64,000 nt of DNA from NCBI RefSeq assembly GCF_900100375.1, contig NZ_FNEZ01000003.1, forward strand, positions 468,183 through 532,182, written 5' to 3'. Source of the stretch: Flavobacterium noncentrifugens. GTDB lineage: Bacteria; Bacteroidota; Bacteroidia; Flavobacteriales; Flavobacteriaceae. Positions 28,381 to 36,433 of this stretch are shown one piece after another. The notes beneath the pieces are model-generated. The model had not been told where the DNA came from and ran no database searches. It saw nothing but the letters and a program-made list of their open reading frames with translations. Position 1 is the stretch's first letter. Each line of letters opens with the position of its first letter. Both the position numbers and the translations under genes were made by a program.

Positions 28381-29433
28381 ATGCAAAAAAATATACTTTT
28401 AATTGCGGTGCTGCTGCTGTTTCAAATGACACATGCACAAAACCAAAGCAAAAAAACAATATCCAAAATCGCATTCGGATCTTGTGCCGAACAGGACAAA
28501 CCGCTTCCCGTTTTCGATCTCGTGGTCAAACACAAACCCGACCTGTTCATTTTCCTGGGCGACAACATATACGCCGATACAGAAGACGAAAAGGAATTCG
28601 AAAGAAAATATGCACAGTTAGCAGCGAAACCAAGCTTTCAAAACCTCAGCAAAAATGTTCCTGTGATCGCAACCTGGGACGACCACGATTTTGGCGACAA
28701 CGATGCAGGAAAAGAATACAAAAAGAAAAAAGAATCAAAGCAGTTTTTTCTGGACTTCTTTCATGAGCCGCAGGATTCAGAACGCCGGAAACGCGATGGC
28801 ATTTACACATCGTACATTTATGGAACCAACGGCAAAAAAGTCCAGATCATCTTATTGGACACCAGGTATTTCCGTGACAAAATGCAAAAATACATGGGCG
28901 AGGTCGGGGAAGATAAACGCTATTTCTACAAACTCGATTATGCGCCAAGCATTGGCAATCCTGAATTTCTTGGTGAAGCACAATGGCAATGGCTCGAAAA
29001 AGAACTGCAAAAAGACGCCGATCTTCGGATCATTGGCAGCAGCGTGCAATTCGGACATGAATTTAACGGTTACGAATCCTGGACGAATTTCCCGAAAGAA
29101 CAGCAGCGCATGTTTGATTTGATTCAGAAAACAAAAGCCAATGGCATTTTTTTCATCAGCGGCGACGTGCATTATGCCGAGATCTCAAAACGAGAAATTC
29201 CAGATTTATATCCGATTTACGATTTTACTTCAAGCGGTTTGTCATCCAAATGGAAATTTGCAACGCCAAACCAATTCCGCATTGAAGGCCCGGTCATGGA
29301 AAATCATTTCGGGTTATTGACCATCGACTGGACAAAAAAAGATCCGGCCGTAAAAATGGAAATCTGGGATGTCAGCGACAATCCCCGTTTTGAATATACG
29401 GTCAAAAAAAGCGATATTAGCTTCAAAAAATAA
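28381..29433 (+). CDS. Secreted PhoD-like alkaline phosphatase / phosphodiesterase
   Basis: The 350-residue protein has a signal peptide (MQKNILLIAVLLLFQMTHAQ). PhoD-family metal motifs are in order: IAFGSCAEQDKP, LFIFLGDNIYADTED, PVIATWDDHDFGDNDAG and FFISGDVHYAEIS. It should be a Ca/Fe-type phosphatase acting on phosphomonoesters or phosphodiesters outside the cytoplasm. A TACATTTA element is at 28358-28365. A YdeI-like gene starts 3 bp after its stop and is probably co-transcribed. Confidence 0.92.
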   Translation: MQKNILLIAVLLLFQMTHAQNQSKKTISKIAFGSCAEQDKPLPVFDLVVKHKPDLFIFLGDNIYADTEDEKEFERKYAQLAAKPSFQNLSKNVPVIATWDDHDFGDNDAGKEYKKKKESKQFFLDFFHEPQDSERRKRDGIYTSYIYGTNGKKVQIILLDTRYFRDKMQKYMGEVGEDKRYFYKLDYAPSIGNPEFLGEAQWQWLEKELQKDADLRIIGSSVQFGHEFNGYESWTNFPKEQQRMFDLIQKTKANGIFFISGDVHYAEISKREIPDLYPIYDFTSSGLSSKWKFATPNQFRIEGPVMENHFGLLTIDWTKKDPAVKMEIWDVSDNPRFEYTVKKSDISFKK

Positions 29434-29436
29434 TTT

Positions 29437-30006
29437 ATGGAAGCTGCATTTTTCCCCGATCAGAACGATTTTAGGAAATGGCTCGAAAAAAACCACCAGT
29501 CAGAAACAGAATTGCTCGTTGGTTTTTATAAAGTCGGAAGCAAAAAACCTTCAATGACCTGGTCGGAATCGGTCGATCAGGCTTTGTGTTTCGGCTGGAT
29601 CGATGGCGTGCGCAGATCGCGCGATGCAGAAAGTTATACGATTAGGTTTACTCCGAGAAAAAAAGACAGCATCTGGAGCGGCATCAATATTAAAAAAGTA
29701 GAATCGCTTACCAAATCGGGACTGATGCAACCGGCAGGAATTGCTGCTTTTGAAAAACGCCAAGAGTCAAAATCCAGGATTTACGCTTTTGAACAGGACA
29801 AAATGGAATTTTCAGCAGCATTCAAAAACCAATTTAAAGCCAATAAAAAAGCATGGGATTTCTTTCATTCGCAAGCGCCATCTTATATTAAAACGGCTCT
29901 TCATGTAGTGATGAGTCCAAAGAACGAAGTGACGAGAAAAAAATGGCTTGATCAATTGATCAGCGATAGTGAAAACGGGAAAAGGCTCGGTCGGTTAAGC
30001 CGGTAA
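29437..30006 (+). CDS. YdeI/OmpD-associated family protein
   Basis: The 189-residue cytoplasmic protein contains the family signatures EAAFFPDQNDFRKWLEKN, DQALCFGWIDGVRRSRDAES, RFTPRKKDSIWSGINIKKVE and a C-terminal helical YdeI part (PKNEVTRKKWLDQLISDSEN). It has been linked to bacteriocin protection in other bacteria, but its biochemistry is unknown. It starts 3 bp after the PhoD-like gene. A terminator follows at 30062-30087. Confidence 0.9.
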   Translation: MEAAFFPDQNDFRKWLEKNHQSETELLVGFYKVGSKKPSMTWSESVDQALCFGWIDGVRRSRDAESYTIRFTPRKKDSIWSGINIKKVESLTKSGLMQPAGIAAFEKRQESKSRIYAFEQDKMEFSAAFKNQFKANKKAWDFFHSQAPSYIKTALHVVMSPKNEVTRKKWLDQLISDSENGKRLGRLSR

Positions 30007-30061
30007 TTAAAAATTGCGGCAATTAGAAAACGACATGCTTTGCGCTGATTTCAGTACTTAG

Positions 30062-30087
30062 AAAAGGTGATTTTTCATCTTTTTTTG
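30062..30087 (+). terminator. Probable terminator of the phoD-like / ydeI-like unit
   Basis: AAAGGTGA and TCATCTTT pair (one G-U) around a short T loop and are followed by a T tract (TTTTTTTG). Confidence 0.6.
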
Positions 30088-30125
30088 TTTATTATCTAAT
30101 TTTCTCATTGACGCATTTTCTAATC
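30088..30125. repeat. Short-period AT repeat (TATCTAATTTTCTCATT type)
   Basis: TATCTAATTTTCTCATTGAC and CATTTTCTAATC are degenerate copies of a short unit (CATTTTCTAAT). This low-complexity pattern resembles the stretches at 11191-11223 and 21307-21339 and lies between convergent genes. Confidence 0.4.
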
Positions 30126-30130
30126 AAAAA

Positions 30131-30916
30131 TCATTTACTTAAAATCATCACCTCGACACGACGATTTTCATCCTGCTCCTGCTCGTTTTTTTCAGGAATC
30201 GGATGGATTGGTTTAGTGACACCAAAACCTTTAAATGCCAATCGGTTCTTACTGATCTTTTGCGATACCAGATAATTGTAAACCGCACGCGCACGCGATA
30301 CCGAAAGGTTGTTGATGTCGCCGCTGAGTTGGCAGCAAATGTGCCCCTGGATTTCAATTCGCAAATTCGGGTTCTCTTGTAAAGCACATAGCAATTCGTA
30401 TAGATTATTCTGCGATTCGGGAACGATGCGAGACGACATATTGTAGAAATTGATCTTTTCGAGTTTGATCTTGTCGCCTGATTTTGAAGTTTTTATTTTG
30501 TCCTGCAAACCGATTGTTGCTGGATTGGGAACAACAATTTCTTTCTTCAATTCATAAACAACCAAAACTTTCCTGTTTTCAGCCTGGATTTTTGATTGTT
30601 TAAAATCTTCACCAAAACCGCGGACTTCAAAATTGTCTTTAACTGCAATTTCGCGATGCTTTAAAAAGTCGGAAACTGTGCGGACGCGTTTCATGGAAAG
30701 CGTATCGTTGTAAAGATTCGTTCCTTTAGAGTCGCAAAATCCGTAAATTTTGGTGACCTCCATATTTTTATGTGTGGAACTCCAAACTGTCAGTTGAGTT
30801 GTTGCTGCTTCATTCAAATCAAATTTATTAAAATCAAAAAAAACTTCGAGTTTTTCCTGAGCGAAAGCCGTTGCCGCATTTAAAAAAACCAACAGCAACA
30901 TCATTTTGATTTTCAT
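30131..30916 (-). CDS. Secreted protein with two OmpA-like domains (paralogue A)
   Basis: The 261-residue protein has a signal peptide (MKIKMMLLLVFLNAATAFAQ). Two OmpA/MotB-like domains occupy about residues 22-125 and 150-258, and no beta-barrel is present. The first domain keeps the Asp (YGFCDSKGT) and Arg (LSMKRVRTV) that in OmpA bind peptidoglycan diaminopimelate. The second keeps the Arg (LSVSRARAV) but has IQGHICCQ where GHTDN is normal, replacing the Asp with Cys-Cys. It starts 10 bp after the next paralogue, so the two form an operon. Probably periplasmic, binding peptidoglycan through the first domain. Confidence 0.85.
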   Translation of the reverse strand: MKIKMMLLLVFLNAATAFAQEKLEVFFDFNKFDLNEAATTQLTVWSSTHKNMEVTKIYGFCDSKGTNLYNDTLSMKRVRTVSDFLKHREIAVKDNFEVRGFGEDFKQSKIQAENRKVLVVYELKKEIVVPNPATIGLQDKIKTSKSGDKIKLEKINFYNMSSRIVPESQNNLYELLCALQENPNLRIEIQGHICCQLSGDINNLSVSRARAVYNYLVSQKISKNRLAFKGFGVTKPIHPIPEKNEQEQDENRRVEVMILSK

Positions 30917-30926
30917 GGGGATTAAC

Positions 30927-31802
30927 TTAATTTTCTACGATAAAAATTTCGACACGGCGGTTTGCAGCGCGTTCTGATTCGTCTTTTTCAGGCAATGGAA
31001 AAATGGGTTCGCTGCTTCCGAAACCTTTGTAGGAAAGGCGGCTTTTGTCAATTTTGTTGATGATCAAAAAGTTGTAAATTGCTTTGGCGCGTTGTGTCGA
31101 TAAATCGGTTCGATCAATAGGCATGCAGCATAAATGTCCTTGGATCTGAATTTTTAAATTTGGATTTCTTCGCAAAACAGTCAGCAGTTCATACAATTTT
31201 CCGCGAGATTCATTCACGATTGCAAAGGTGTTGATGACAAAATTCAGGTTGTCGATTTTGAGCTTCTCACCTACTTTGGCATCGGCAATTTTGCGCATAA
31301 ATTCGACGTCAAGCTTGTATGCTGTAGTGGTTCCATTTGGGTTTTCGATCGAAACTTCATTCGGATAACTTACGATCGGTTTTTCTTCAACTGCCTTTTT
31401 GATCCCGAGGATTTCATCTTCACGCGGAATGTCTTTGGCTTCAATATAAAAAATGGAAACTTTCCGGTTTTCGGCTTTATTTTTTGACAGATTGTGCAAC
31501 TCCCCGAAGCTTCTGGTTTTAAAATCTTCCCGGATTTTTACTTTTCCTTTGATTTGTAAAAATACGAAACTGACTCTTTTCTGCGCCAGCGTATCATTAA
31601 ATCCTGTAGATCCGTCTTCATCAGTGTAACCGTTTATAGCAACAATCTTTACATCTGAATGCATTTTGATCCAATCCTGGAATTTGTCACTTTCAAGTTT
31701 TTTAAGATCTGATTTGTTGCTGTCGAAAAAGACTGAAAATTGCTCTTGCGAAAAAACGGTACAACATACGAACAGGAAAAATATGGAAGTCAGGAATTTC
31801 AT
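30927..31802 (-). CDS. Secreted protein with two OmpA-like domains (paralogue B)
   Basis: The 291-residue paralogue of the adjacent gene has a signal peptide (MKFLTSIFFLFVCCTVFSQ). The first OmpA-like domain has NGYTDEDGST and LAQKRVSFV with Asp and Arg retained. The middle region (about 125-175) is longer than in paralogue A. The second domain has IQGHLCCMP and LSTQRAKAI: again Cys-Cys in place of the Asp-containing motif. A TAACTTTC element lies at 31823-31830. It leads the two-gene operon downstream of the glnN terminator. Confidence 0.85.
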   Translation of the reverse strand: MKFLTSIFFLFVCCTVFSQEQFSVFFDSNKSDLKKLESDKFQDWIKMHSDVKIVAINGYTDEDGSTGFNDTLAQKRVSFVFLQIKGKVKIREDFKTRSFGELHNLSKNKAENRKVSIFYIEAKDIPREDEILGIKKAVEEKPIVSYPNEVSIENPNGTTTAYKLDVEFMRKIADAKVGEKLKIDNLNFVINTFAIVNESRGKLYELLTVLRRNPNLKIQIQGHLCCMPIDRTDLSTQRAKAIYNFLIINKIDKSRLSYKGFGSSEPIFPLPEKDESERAANRRVEIFIVEN

Positions 31803-31846
31803 TTCGGGGTTTTAAATACAACGAAAGTTACGCAAAAAAAAAGTAT

Positions 31847-31879
31847 AAAAAAACCGGCAGGATTTAAAATCTGCCGGTT
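31847..31879 (-). terminator. Terminator of glnN
   Basis: On the minus strand AACCGGCAG and CTGCCGGTT form a 9-bp stem with a 10-nt loop, followed by TTTTTTTA. It begins about 20 bp after the glnN stop. Confidence 0.9.
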
Positions 31880-31898
31880 GATATTTATTGGAAATTGA

Positions 31899-34088
31899 TT
31901 ATCGTGTAAACAACAATTCCCTGTACTTAGTCAATGTCCAAGTTTCATCGTCCACCAAAAGCTCTAGTTTATCGCAGTGCTCGCGGATTTCTTCAAAATG
32001 CGGTTTAACATCGTCGCAATAAGCTTCGGCCATTTCCTGAGCGTCTGTAATAACGTTTGCCGTTTTTCTGGCTTCGGTCATTGCTTCTACTTTTCTGTTG
32101 ATGCCTTCAATGTGTGACGAAATTTCTTTGATCAGAACGATTTGCTCTTTTGCGATGTTTTCAAAATCGGAACCGAAAATTTCTTTCAGTCCGCGTACGT
32201 TTTCAATCAGTGTATTTTGGTAACGGATCGCTGTCGGAATGACATGGTTTCTTGCGATATCGCCTAGAACACGGCCTTCGATCTGGATTTTTTTCGTGTA
32301 TTCTTCGAGCTCGATTTCGTAACGCGCCTCTACCTCAACATGATTCATCACGTTCATTTCCTTGAACAAATCCAAAGCTTGCTGCGATACTTTTGCTTTT
32401 AGAGCCAATGGCGTTGTTTTGAAGTTGCTCAATCCGCGTTTTGCAGCTTCCTGTTCCCAGGCTTCACTGTATCCGTCGCCTTCAAACAAGATATTTTTGG
32501 TTTGCTTAATGTATTCTCTCAGGACGTTGAAAATCGCTTCGTCTTTTTTGAGGCCTTTTTCGTCAATTAACGCATCAACTTCTTTTTTGAAATCTTTCAA
32601 TTGTTTCGCTACGATCGTGTTTAAAGTCGTCATCGCATTCGCACAGTTTGCAGATGAACCTACGGCACGGAATTCAAATTTATTTCCGGTGAACGCGAAT
32701 GGTGAAGTCCTGTTTCTGTCGGTATTGTCCAATAAAACATCTGGGATTTTCCCGACAACGTTTAATTTAAGATCGGTTTTTTCTTCAGGAGATAATTTTC
32801 CGGTAGAAACACCTTCGAGTTCGGCTAAAACTTTCGTCAATTGCTGCCCGATGAAAACCGAGATAATTGCCGGTGGCGCTTCATTGGCACCAAGCCTATG
32901 GTCGTTGCTAGCCGTTGCAATCGCCGCACGCAATAACGATTCATAAGTATCAACCGCTTTGATCGTATTGATGAAAAACGACAGGAATTGCAGGTTGCTC
33001 ATTGGCGTTTTTCCCGGGCTCAACAAATTCACTCCAGTGTCAGTTGCCAACGACCAGTTGTTGTGTTTTCCTGAACCGTTTACGCCTTTGAAAGGTTTTT
33101 CGTGGAATAAAACTTTGAAGTCATGGCGTTCTGCCACTTTTTGCATCACATCCATTAATAAGGAGTTGTGGTCGACGGCAAGGTTGGTTTCTTCGAAAAT
33201 CGGGGCCAACTCGAATTGGTTTGGCGCGACTTCGTTATGGCGTGTTTTTACCGGAATTCCGAGATACATACACTCTTGTTCCAATTCACGCATGTAGTTT
33301 AACGCTCTTGTTGGGATCGATCCGAAATAATGGTCGTCCAATTGCTGTCCTTTTGCAGAAGTATGTCCGAGCAATGTTCTTCCGGTCATGATAATATCGG
33401 GACGGGAATTCGCCAAAGCCATATCCACAAGGAAATATTCCTGTTCCCAACCCAAAGTTGCGGTTACTTTTTTAACGTTTTTATCGAAATATTTGCAAAC
33501 ATCTGTCGCCGCTTCATCCACAGCGTTCAATGCGCGCAATAGTGGTGTTTTATAATCTAAAGCTTCACCCGTATAAGAGATGAAAACCGTTGGAATGCAT
33601 AAAGTCGTTCCGAATATAAATGCCGGGGAAGTTGGATCCCAAGCGGTATAACCACGTGCTTCGAAGGTATTTCTTATGCCACCGTTCGGGAAAGACGACG
33701 CATCTGGTTCTTGTTGCACCAATTGGCCGCCGCCGAATTTTTCTACAGGATCGCTTCCGTCGTAAGACGTTTCAAAAAATGCATCATGCTTCTCGGCAGT
33801 TGTTCCTGTTAAAGGCTGAAACCAGTGCGTGTAATGGGTTACGCCTTTCGACAATGCCCATTCTTTCATGCCCATTGCGATGTAATCGGCTAATTTTCTG
33901 TCAATTTTTGTTCCGTGCTGGACTGCATCTTTCACGCCTTTGTGTGCATCTGAAGTCAGAAACTGCTTCATTGCTTTATCATTGAACACGTTAGCGCCGA
34001 AAATATTCGACTTTCTGTCGGCTTCTTCAAATTTAGATGGCCTTCTGTTTGATGCTTCTTTCAAAGCCTGAAAACGTAATGTTGACAT
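31899..34088 (-). CDS. glnN: Glutamine synthetase type III
   Basis: The 729-residue enzyme makes glutamine from glutamate, ammonia and ATP. It belongs to the large GSIII class typical of Bacteroidetes. Recognised parts are the N-terminal MSTLRFQALKEASNRRPSKF, the catalytic-domain segments KVTATLGWEQEYFLVD, KTRHNEVAPNQFELAP, KPFKGVNGSGKHNNWSL and RNRTSPFAFTGNKFEFRAVG, and the helical C-terminal region. Length is as expected for the class. It is monocistronic with its own -7 element and a palindrome at 34162-34185 in the divergent region to terC, which may serve nitrogen control. Confidence 0.95.
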   Translation of the reverse strand: MSTLRFQALKEASNRRPSKFEEADRKSNIFGANVFNDKAMKQFLTSDAHKGVKDAVQHGTKIDRKLADYIAMGMKEWALSKGVTHYTHWFQPLTGTTAEKHDAFFETSYDGSDPVEKFGGGQLVQQEPDASSFPNGGIRNTFEARGYTAWDPTSPAFIFGTTLCIPTVFISYTGEALDYKTPLLRALNAVDEAATDVCKYFDKNVKKVTATLGWEQEYFLVDMALANSRPDIIMTGRTLLGHTSAKGQQLDDHYFGSIPTRALNYMRELEQECMYLGIPVKTRHNEVAPNQFELAPIFEETNLAVDHNSLLMDVMQKVAERHDFKVLFHEKPFKGVNGSGKHNNWSLATDTGVNLLSPGKTPMSNLQFLSFFINTIKAVDTYESLLRAAIATASNDHRLGANEAPPAIISVFIGQQLTKVLAELEGVSTGKLSPEEKTDLKLNVVGKIPDVLLDNTDRNRTSPFAFTGNKFEFRAVGSSANCANAMTTLNTIVAKQLKDFKKEVDALIDEKGLKKDEAIFNVLREYIKQTKNILFEGDGYSEAWEQEAAKRGLSNFKTTPLALKAKVSQQALDLFKEMNVMNHVEVEARYEIELEEYTKKIQIEGRVLGDIARNHVIPTAIRYQNTLIENVRGLKEIFGSDFENIAKEQIVLIKEISSHIEGINRKVEAMTEARKTANVITDAQEMAEAYCDDVKPHFEEIREHCDKLELLVDDETWTLTKYRELLFTR

Positions 34089-34129
34089 AAAATTTAATTT
34101 TAAAAAGTTGAACCCTTATTAATTTGCTG

Positions 34130-34137
34130 CAAATATA
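34130..34137 (-). promoter_or_regulatory. glnN -7 element TATATTTG
   Basis: Exact TAnnTTTG on the minus strand, 41 bp upstream of the glnN ATG. The palindrome at 34162-34185 starts about 24 bp further upstream, over or just beyond the -33 position. Confidence 0.6.
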
Positions 34138-34161
34138 TGAATTATTATAAAAATAAAAAGT

Positions 34162-34185
34162 TAACCCCTAAAATTTTACGGGTTA
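34162..34185. promoter_or_regulatory. Near-perfect 24-bp palindrome between glnN and terC
   Basis: The half sites TAACCCCTAAAA and TTTTACGGGTTA pair at 11 of 12 positions (C-C at 34168/34179). The symmetric structure, its place at the -33 region of glnN and the absence of a T tract fit a dimeric regulator site rather than a terminator. The regulator is not identified. Confidence 0.55.
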
Positions 34186-34259
34186 GCCAAAATTAAAATG
34201 TAAAACAGATAATTTCGCAATAGTTTTGTATGGGATGACAGAAATTATTTTGCAAAAAG

Positions 34260-34267
34260 TATCTTTG
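34260..34267 (+). promoter_or_regulatory. terC -7 element TATCTTTG
   Basis: Exact TAnnTTTG on the plus strand, 22 bp upstream of the terC ATG. No TTG at -33 is evident. Confidence 0.55.
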
Positions 34268-34289
34268 TAAGGATCAAAAAGTTTTTGCT

Positions 34290-35237
34290 ATGATGGTATG
34301 GATTTGTTTTTTAGCTGCAGTGATGGTGTTTCTTGCACTCGATTTAGGTGTATTCAATAAAACGCCGCACATCATTAGCACAAAAGAAGCCAGTAAATGG
34401 ACGGCAATCTGGGTAGCCATGTCGTTTTTATTTGCAGGTGTGATCCATTGGTTGTATGGCAGCAGCTTTGTAGAAAACCCGACAGGATTGAAACCCATGG
34501 GAGCGGTTGTAAAATACATTACCGGTTATCTGATCGAGCTTTCTTTGAGTATTGACAACATTTTTGTTATTGCGATTATCTTTTCATCTTTTAGGATTCC
34601 ACAAAAATACCAGCATCGGGTCTTGTTTTGGGGAATTATCGGGGCGATTGTTTTTCGTGGATTAATGATTTATTTCGGAGTGATGCTGATCAATAAATTT
34701 GCATGGACGACTTATTTATTCGGTGCTTTTTTAATTTTTACAGCCGGAAAAATGCTATTCCAGAAAGATGACGCCGAATTTGAACCGAAAAAATCCTGGA
34801 TCTACCGCAGCCTCGGAAAAATCATACCGATTACACATCATACCGAAGGCGAACATTTTTTCCTGAAAGAAAACGGAAAAAATTATGCGACCCCGCTTTT
34901 TGTCGCTTTAATTGTGATTGAATTTATGGATGTGCTGTTTGCAATGGACAGCGTTCCGGCAATTTTAGCAATCACTTCCGATCCGTTTTTGGTGTTTAGT
35001 TCGAATATCTTCGCAATTTTAGGGCTACGGTCGATGTATTTTTTTCTGGCGAATATGCTCCAGAAATTCAGTTATCTGGAATACAGCCTGATGGCGATTC
35101 TTTCATTCGTCGGAATCAAAATGATTGTCCACGAATATCTTGAAGTTCCCGAATGGGCTTCATTGGCTTTCATTGTCGTTTCTCTCGGGATCGGGATTTT
35201 GGTCTCACTACAAAAATCCAAAAATCAATCTGAATAA
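34290..35237 (+). CDS. TerC/Alx family integral membrane protein
   Basis: The 315-residue inner-membrane protein has about nine transmembrane helices. TerC-family acidic membrane motifs are present: LALDLGVFNK, ELSLSIDNIFVIAIIF and EFMDVLFAMDSVPAIL, in which the Asp and Glu residues are thought to handle metal ions (manganese for Alx/MntP-like members, metallation of exported enzymes in others). Two adjacent ATGs could start the protein. It is divergent from glnN. No yybP-ykoY riboswitch-like structure was recognised in its short leader. Confidence 0.93.
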   Translation: MMVWICFLAAVMVFLALDLGVFNKTPHIISTKEASKWTAIWVAMSFLFAGVIHWLYGSSFVENPTGLKPMGAVVKYITGYLIELSLSIDNIFVIAIIFSSFRIPQKYQHRVLFWGIIGAIVFRGLMIYFGVMLINKFAWTTYLFGAFLIFTAGKMLFQKDDAEFEPKKSWIYRSLGKIIPITHHTEGEHFFLKENGKNYATPLFVALIVIEFMDVLFAMDSVPAILAITSDPFLVFSSNIFAILGLRSMYFFLANMLQKFSYLEYSLMAILSFVGIKMIVHEYLEVPEWASLAFIVVSLGIGILVSLQKSKNQSE

Positions 35238-35400
35238 ATTCGATCAATCGCGTTTTTGACACTCCAAATTTTAAGAAAAAATCTGTTAAAACACTGCCAT
35301 TTAACACTTAAAATCATAATCATACAACGTAATGTAGAGATTGTGTAATGGGATTTCGCAGTCTTTTAAAGAATTTTACGGTCAACATAAATCGGATGTT

Positions 35401-36414
35401 ATGGTAGCTGTAAACAAACACGGAATTGTTCTCGAAAAAAGAAATCTTGACTTTGAGATTGAAGGCGTTTTAAACCCGGCGGTCATCCTTGAAGATGGCC
35501 AAATTCACATGTATTACCGTGCTGTCGCGAAAGGAAACCGTTCCACGATCGGTTATTGCAGGTTTGATGCCAATGATCCGCTGACAGTCGTCGAAAGATA
35601 CGACCAGCCGCTAGTTGATTCTGAATACGAATATGAATCACACGGCGTAGAAGATCCACGGATCGTGAAAATCGACGACGTATATTACATCTCATACTGC
35701 GCTTATGATGGAACAAATGCCTTCGGAGCAGTTGCTACTTCAACAGACGGAAAAAAATTCAGTAAACGCGGCATAATCGTTCCGCAGGTTCGCGGTGATA
35801 AATTTCGCGAATGGCTGCACTTCAACGGAAACATCAACCTGAAATATTACAGGCTGAACATGGATAACAATTATGTTTGGGATAAAAATGTGATTTTTTT
35901 TCCAAGGCGGATTTTCGGACAGCTGTTTTTCCTACACCGCATCAAACCCGGAATCCAGATCGCCTGCGCAAATAAGCTCAGCGAATTTAATAATGATTTC
36001 TGGAAAGATTACATTCAGAACATTGAAGACTATATCGTGCTAGACCCGAAATTCGAACACGAACTGAGTTACATCGGAAACGGTGCGCCGCCAATCGAAA
36101 CAGATAAAGGCTGGCTGATCATTTACCACGGCGTTCACGACACTGTAAGCGGATATATGTACACTGCCTGTGCGGCACTTCTGGATCTGGAAAATCCCGG
36201 AAAAGAGATTGCCCGATTGCCTTATGCGCTCTTTAAACCCGAAGAAGACTGGGAATTGCAAGGTTATGTAAACAATGTTTGTTTCCCAAGCGGAACGGCT
36301 TTGATTAACGACACTTTATACATCTATTATGGCGCTGCCGACGAACGGATTGCATGCGCATCGGTCAGTATCTCAGAATTGCTCGAAGAATTGCTCAACA
36401 ACATAACAATATAA
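35401..36414 (+). CDS. GH130 family beta-mannoside phosphorylase/hydrolase-like protein
   Basis: The 337-residue five-bladed beta-propeller has GH130 signatures: VLNPAVILEDGQIHMYYRA, GVEDPRIVKIDDVYYISYCA (EDPR at about residues 84-87) and GWLIIYHGVH. GH130 enzymes phosphorolyse, or sometimes hydrolyse, beta-mannosidic bonds. There is no signal peptide, so it acts in the cytoplasm. The ATG at 35401 gives the family N-terminus; an upstream in-frame TTG at 35341 is less likely. Next to it, 19 bp downstream, lies a GT4 glycosyltransferase fusion, suggesting that one makes and the other recycles the same mannose-containing oligosaccharide. The substrate is not known. Confidence 0.85.
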   Translation: MVAVNKHGIVLEKRNLDFEIEGVLNPAVILEDGQIHMYYRAVAKGNRSTIGYCRFDANDPLTVVERYDQPLVDSEYEYESHGVEDPRIVKIDDVYYISYCAYDGTNAFGAVATSTDGKKFSKRGIIVPQVRGDKFREWLHFNGNINLKYYRLNMDNNYVWDKNVIFFPRRIFGQLFFLHRIKPGIQIACANKLSEFNNDFWKDYIQNIEDYIVLDPKFEHELSYIGNGAPPIETDKGWLIIYHGVHDTVSGYMYTACAALLDLENPGKEIARLPYALFKPEEDWELQGYVNNVCFPSGTALINDTLYIYYGAADERIACASVSISELLEELLNNITI

Positions 36415-36433
36415 AATTGCAACAATACAACTA

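Noticed and set aside
28323..28766. Plus-strand frame of 147 codons overlapping the PhoD-like gene start
   Set aside because: It is in a shifted frame relative to the PhoD-like motifs and gives a basic low-complexity product.
32362..32946. Plus-strand frame of 194 codons inside glnN
   Set aside because: Antisense to highly conserved GSIII codons; no independent support.
34200..34289. yybP-ykoY manganese riboswitch upstream of terC
   Set aside because: The region between the -7 element and the ATG is about 22 bp and shows no matching structure.
35341..35400. Upstream TTG start for the GH130 gene
   Set aside because: The GH130 family N-terminus begins at MVAVNKHG, 20 residues later; the extension shows no conserved features.
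35238..35400. Regulatory element between terC and the GH130 gene
   Set aside because: AT-rich sequence without hairpin, consensus -7 element at a sensible distance or repeat.
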